Shown in pieces: positions 63,803 to 64,000 of a DNA stretch of 64,000 bases (position 1 is its first letter; each line of letters starts with the position of its first letter). Below the pieces are notes generated by a model, which saw only the letters and a program-made list of their open reading frames with translations, was not told the DNA's origin and ran no database searches. The translations under genes were made by a program, and so were the position numbers. The DNA comes from an uncultured Thermoanaerobaculia bacterium (GTDB taxonomy: Bacteria > Acidobacteriota > Thermoanaerobaculia > Multivoradales > Multivoraceae), in assembly GCA_951812325.1 (NCBI GenBank), contig OX638294.1, forward strand, positions 2,396,859 to 2,460,858. Reading direction: 5' to 3'.

Positions 63803-63897
63803 GAGCCGGGACCCGCGCAGGCAGGGGATAGGCATCGGCCGGCCCTGCCATGAGTGCGGCGCGGAGCCGGGATCCGCGCAGACAGGGGATAGGCTTC
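63803..63897. repeat. Local direct repeat downstream of holB
   Basis: 63803-63836 and 63864-63897 share about 31 of 34 bases (GAGCCGGGA(C/T)CCGCGCAG then CAGGGGATAGGC). Offset 61 bases. They follow the holB stop and no gene is visible here. Confidence 0.8.
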
Positions 63898-63953
63898 AGT
63901 CCCTTGCCGGCTTCCCTGCCGTACCGTGGAAGAATCTGTCCTTTGCTCCGTGA

Positions 63954-63983
63954 GGCGAACGTCTCCTGCTGGAGACGTTCGCC
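63954..63983. other. Perfect 13-bp hairpin at the right edge
   Basis: GGCGAACGTCTCC, loop TGCT, GGAGACGTTCGCC; a perfect 13-bp stem. There is no T-run on either side, so a standard intrinsic terminator is not supported. It may be a terminator of another type, an mRNA-stability element, or the edge of a mobile element continuing beyond the window. Confidence 0.6.
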
Positions 63984-64000
63984 GGAAACCCGGAGAACAA

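Noticed and set aside
63954-63983. Intrinsic terminator of holB
   Set aside because: The stem is perfect, but there is no T-tract on either strand, and it lies 150 bases after the stop codon.

Overview
The window is a GC-rich chromosomal segment of a Gram-negative (diderm) bacterium. Diderm hallmarks are a TonB-type outer-membrane barrel with an N-terminal carboxypeptidase-regulatory-like domain, a PagL-like lipid A deacylase, small outer-membrane barrels and several lipoproteins. RNase Y with a YmdB-type phosphoesterase, the Oar-like barrel, a LuxE/LuxC-type pair and a 'VKVLDG/NGHxWVF' accessory domain suggest Acidobacteriota or a neighbouring phylum. This assignment is inference from gene content. 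GTG and TTG starts and stop/start overlaps are common, as expected of compact operons.

Region by region. 1-4780 (minus): glutaryl-CoA dehydrogenase-like enzyme, class II fructose-bisphosphatase, dCTP deaminase, an anti-sigma kinase plus STAS antagonist, and an S41 peptidase-like protein lacking both catalytic residues. 4996-9040: CPBP membrane protease, nucleoside transporter, hflK-hflC. 9154-14063 (plus): a Cas4/RecB-type nuclease fused to an XPD-like Fe-S helicase, then a LuxE/LuxC acyl-activating and reducing pair. 14137-14551: AbrB-type antitoxin beside a Doc toxin remnant. 14566-17388: MauE/DoxX-like membrane protein and an ABC-F ATPase.

17420-20007 is the most unusual part: a decayed diversity-generating retroelement (DGR). 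It has a formylglycine-generating-enzyme-fold target gene with a recognisable variable-repeat C-terminus, a reverse transcriptase remnant lacking its catalytic core, an Avd gene with a one-base frameshift, and a ~205-bp direct repeat carrying a hairpin. No template repeat is visible.

20145-32616: cupredoxin/Cys-His-rich lipoprotein, full-length MetH, VanZ-like protein, ATP sulfurylase-APS kinase fusion, acyl-CoA carboxylase beta subunit, a lipoprotein, GDP-mannose dehydratase and RibBA. 32678-36015 is a tight minus-strand run nadK-tlyA-ispA-Trm112-like-pagL, with ribBA and gmd downstream. 36032-40943: glycosyltransferase, ymdB, rny, zapA, a ZapB-like coiled coil, rplT and rpmI. 41292-43675: dihydropyrimidinase and beta-ureidopropionase (reductive pyrimidine breakdown). 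43968-50531: NtrC-family regulator and a multi-domain histidine kinase preceded by a sigma-54 promoter, then the TonB-like barrel. 50566-56824: comF, outer-membrane protein, FmdB-type zinc ribbon, tRNA-Sec, lipoprotein, tRNA-Ala, moeA, pilC. 57639-61859: asparagine-synthetase-like, radical SAM and FAD/halogenase-like genes, possibly one modification pathway. 62008-63800: tmk and holB; HolB carries three tandem copies of its zinc module.

A recurring theme is short local tandem duplication: start regions of gmd and the dihydropyrimidinase gene duplicated at the same 74-bp offset, a 23-bp triplet before nadK, a 34-bp repeat after holB, a 15-bp in-frame minisatellite, and dispersed GC-rich hairpins.
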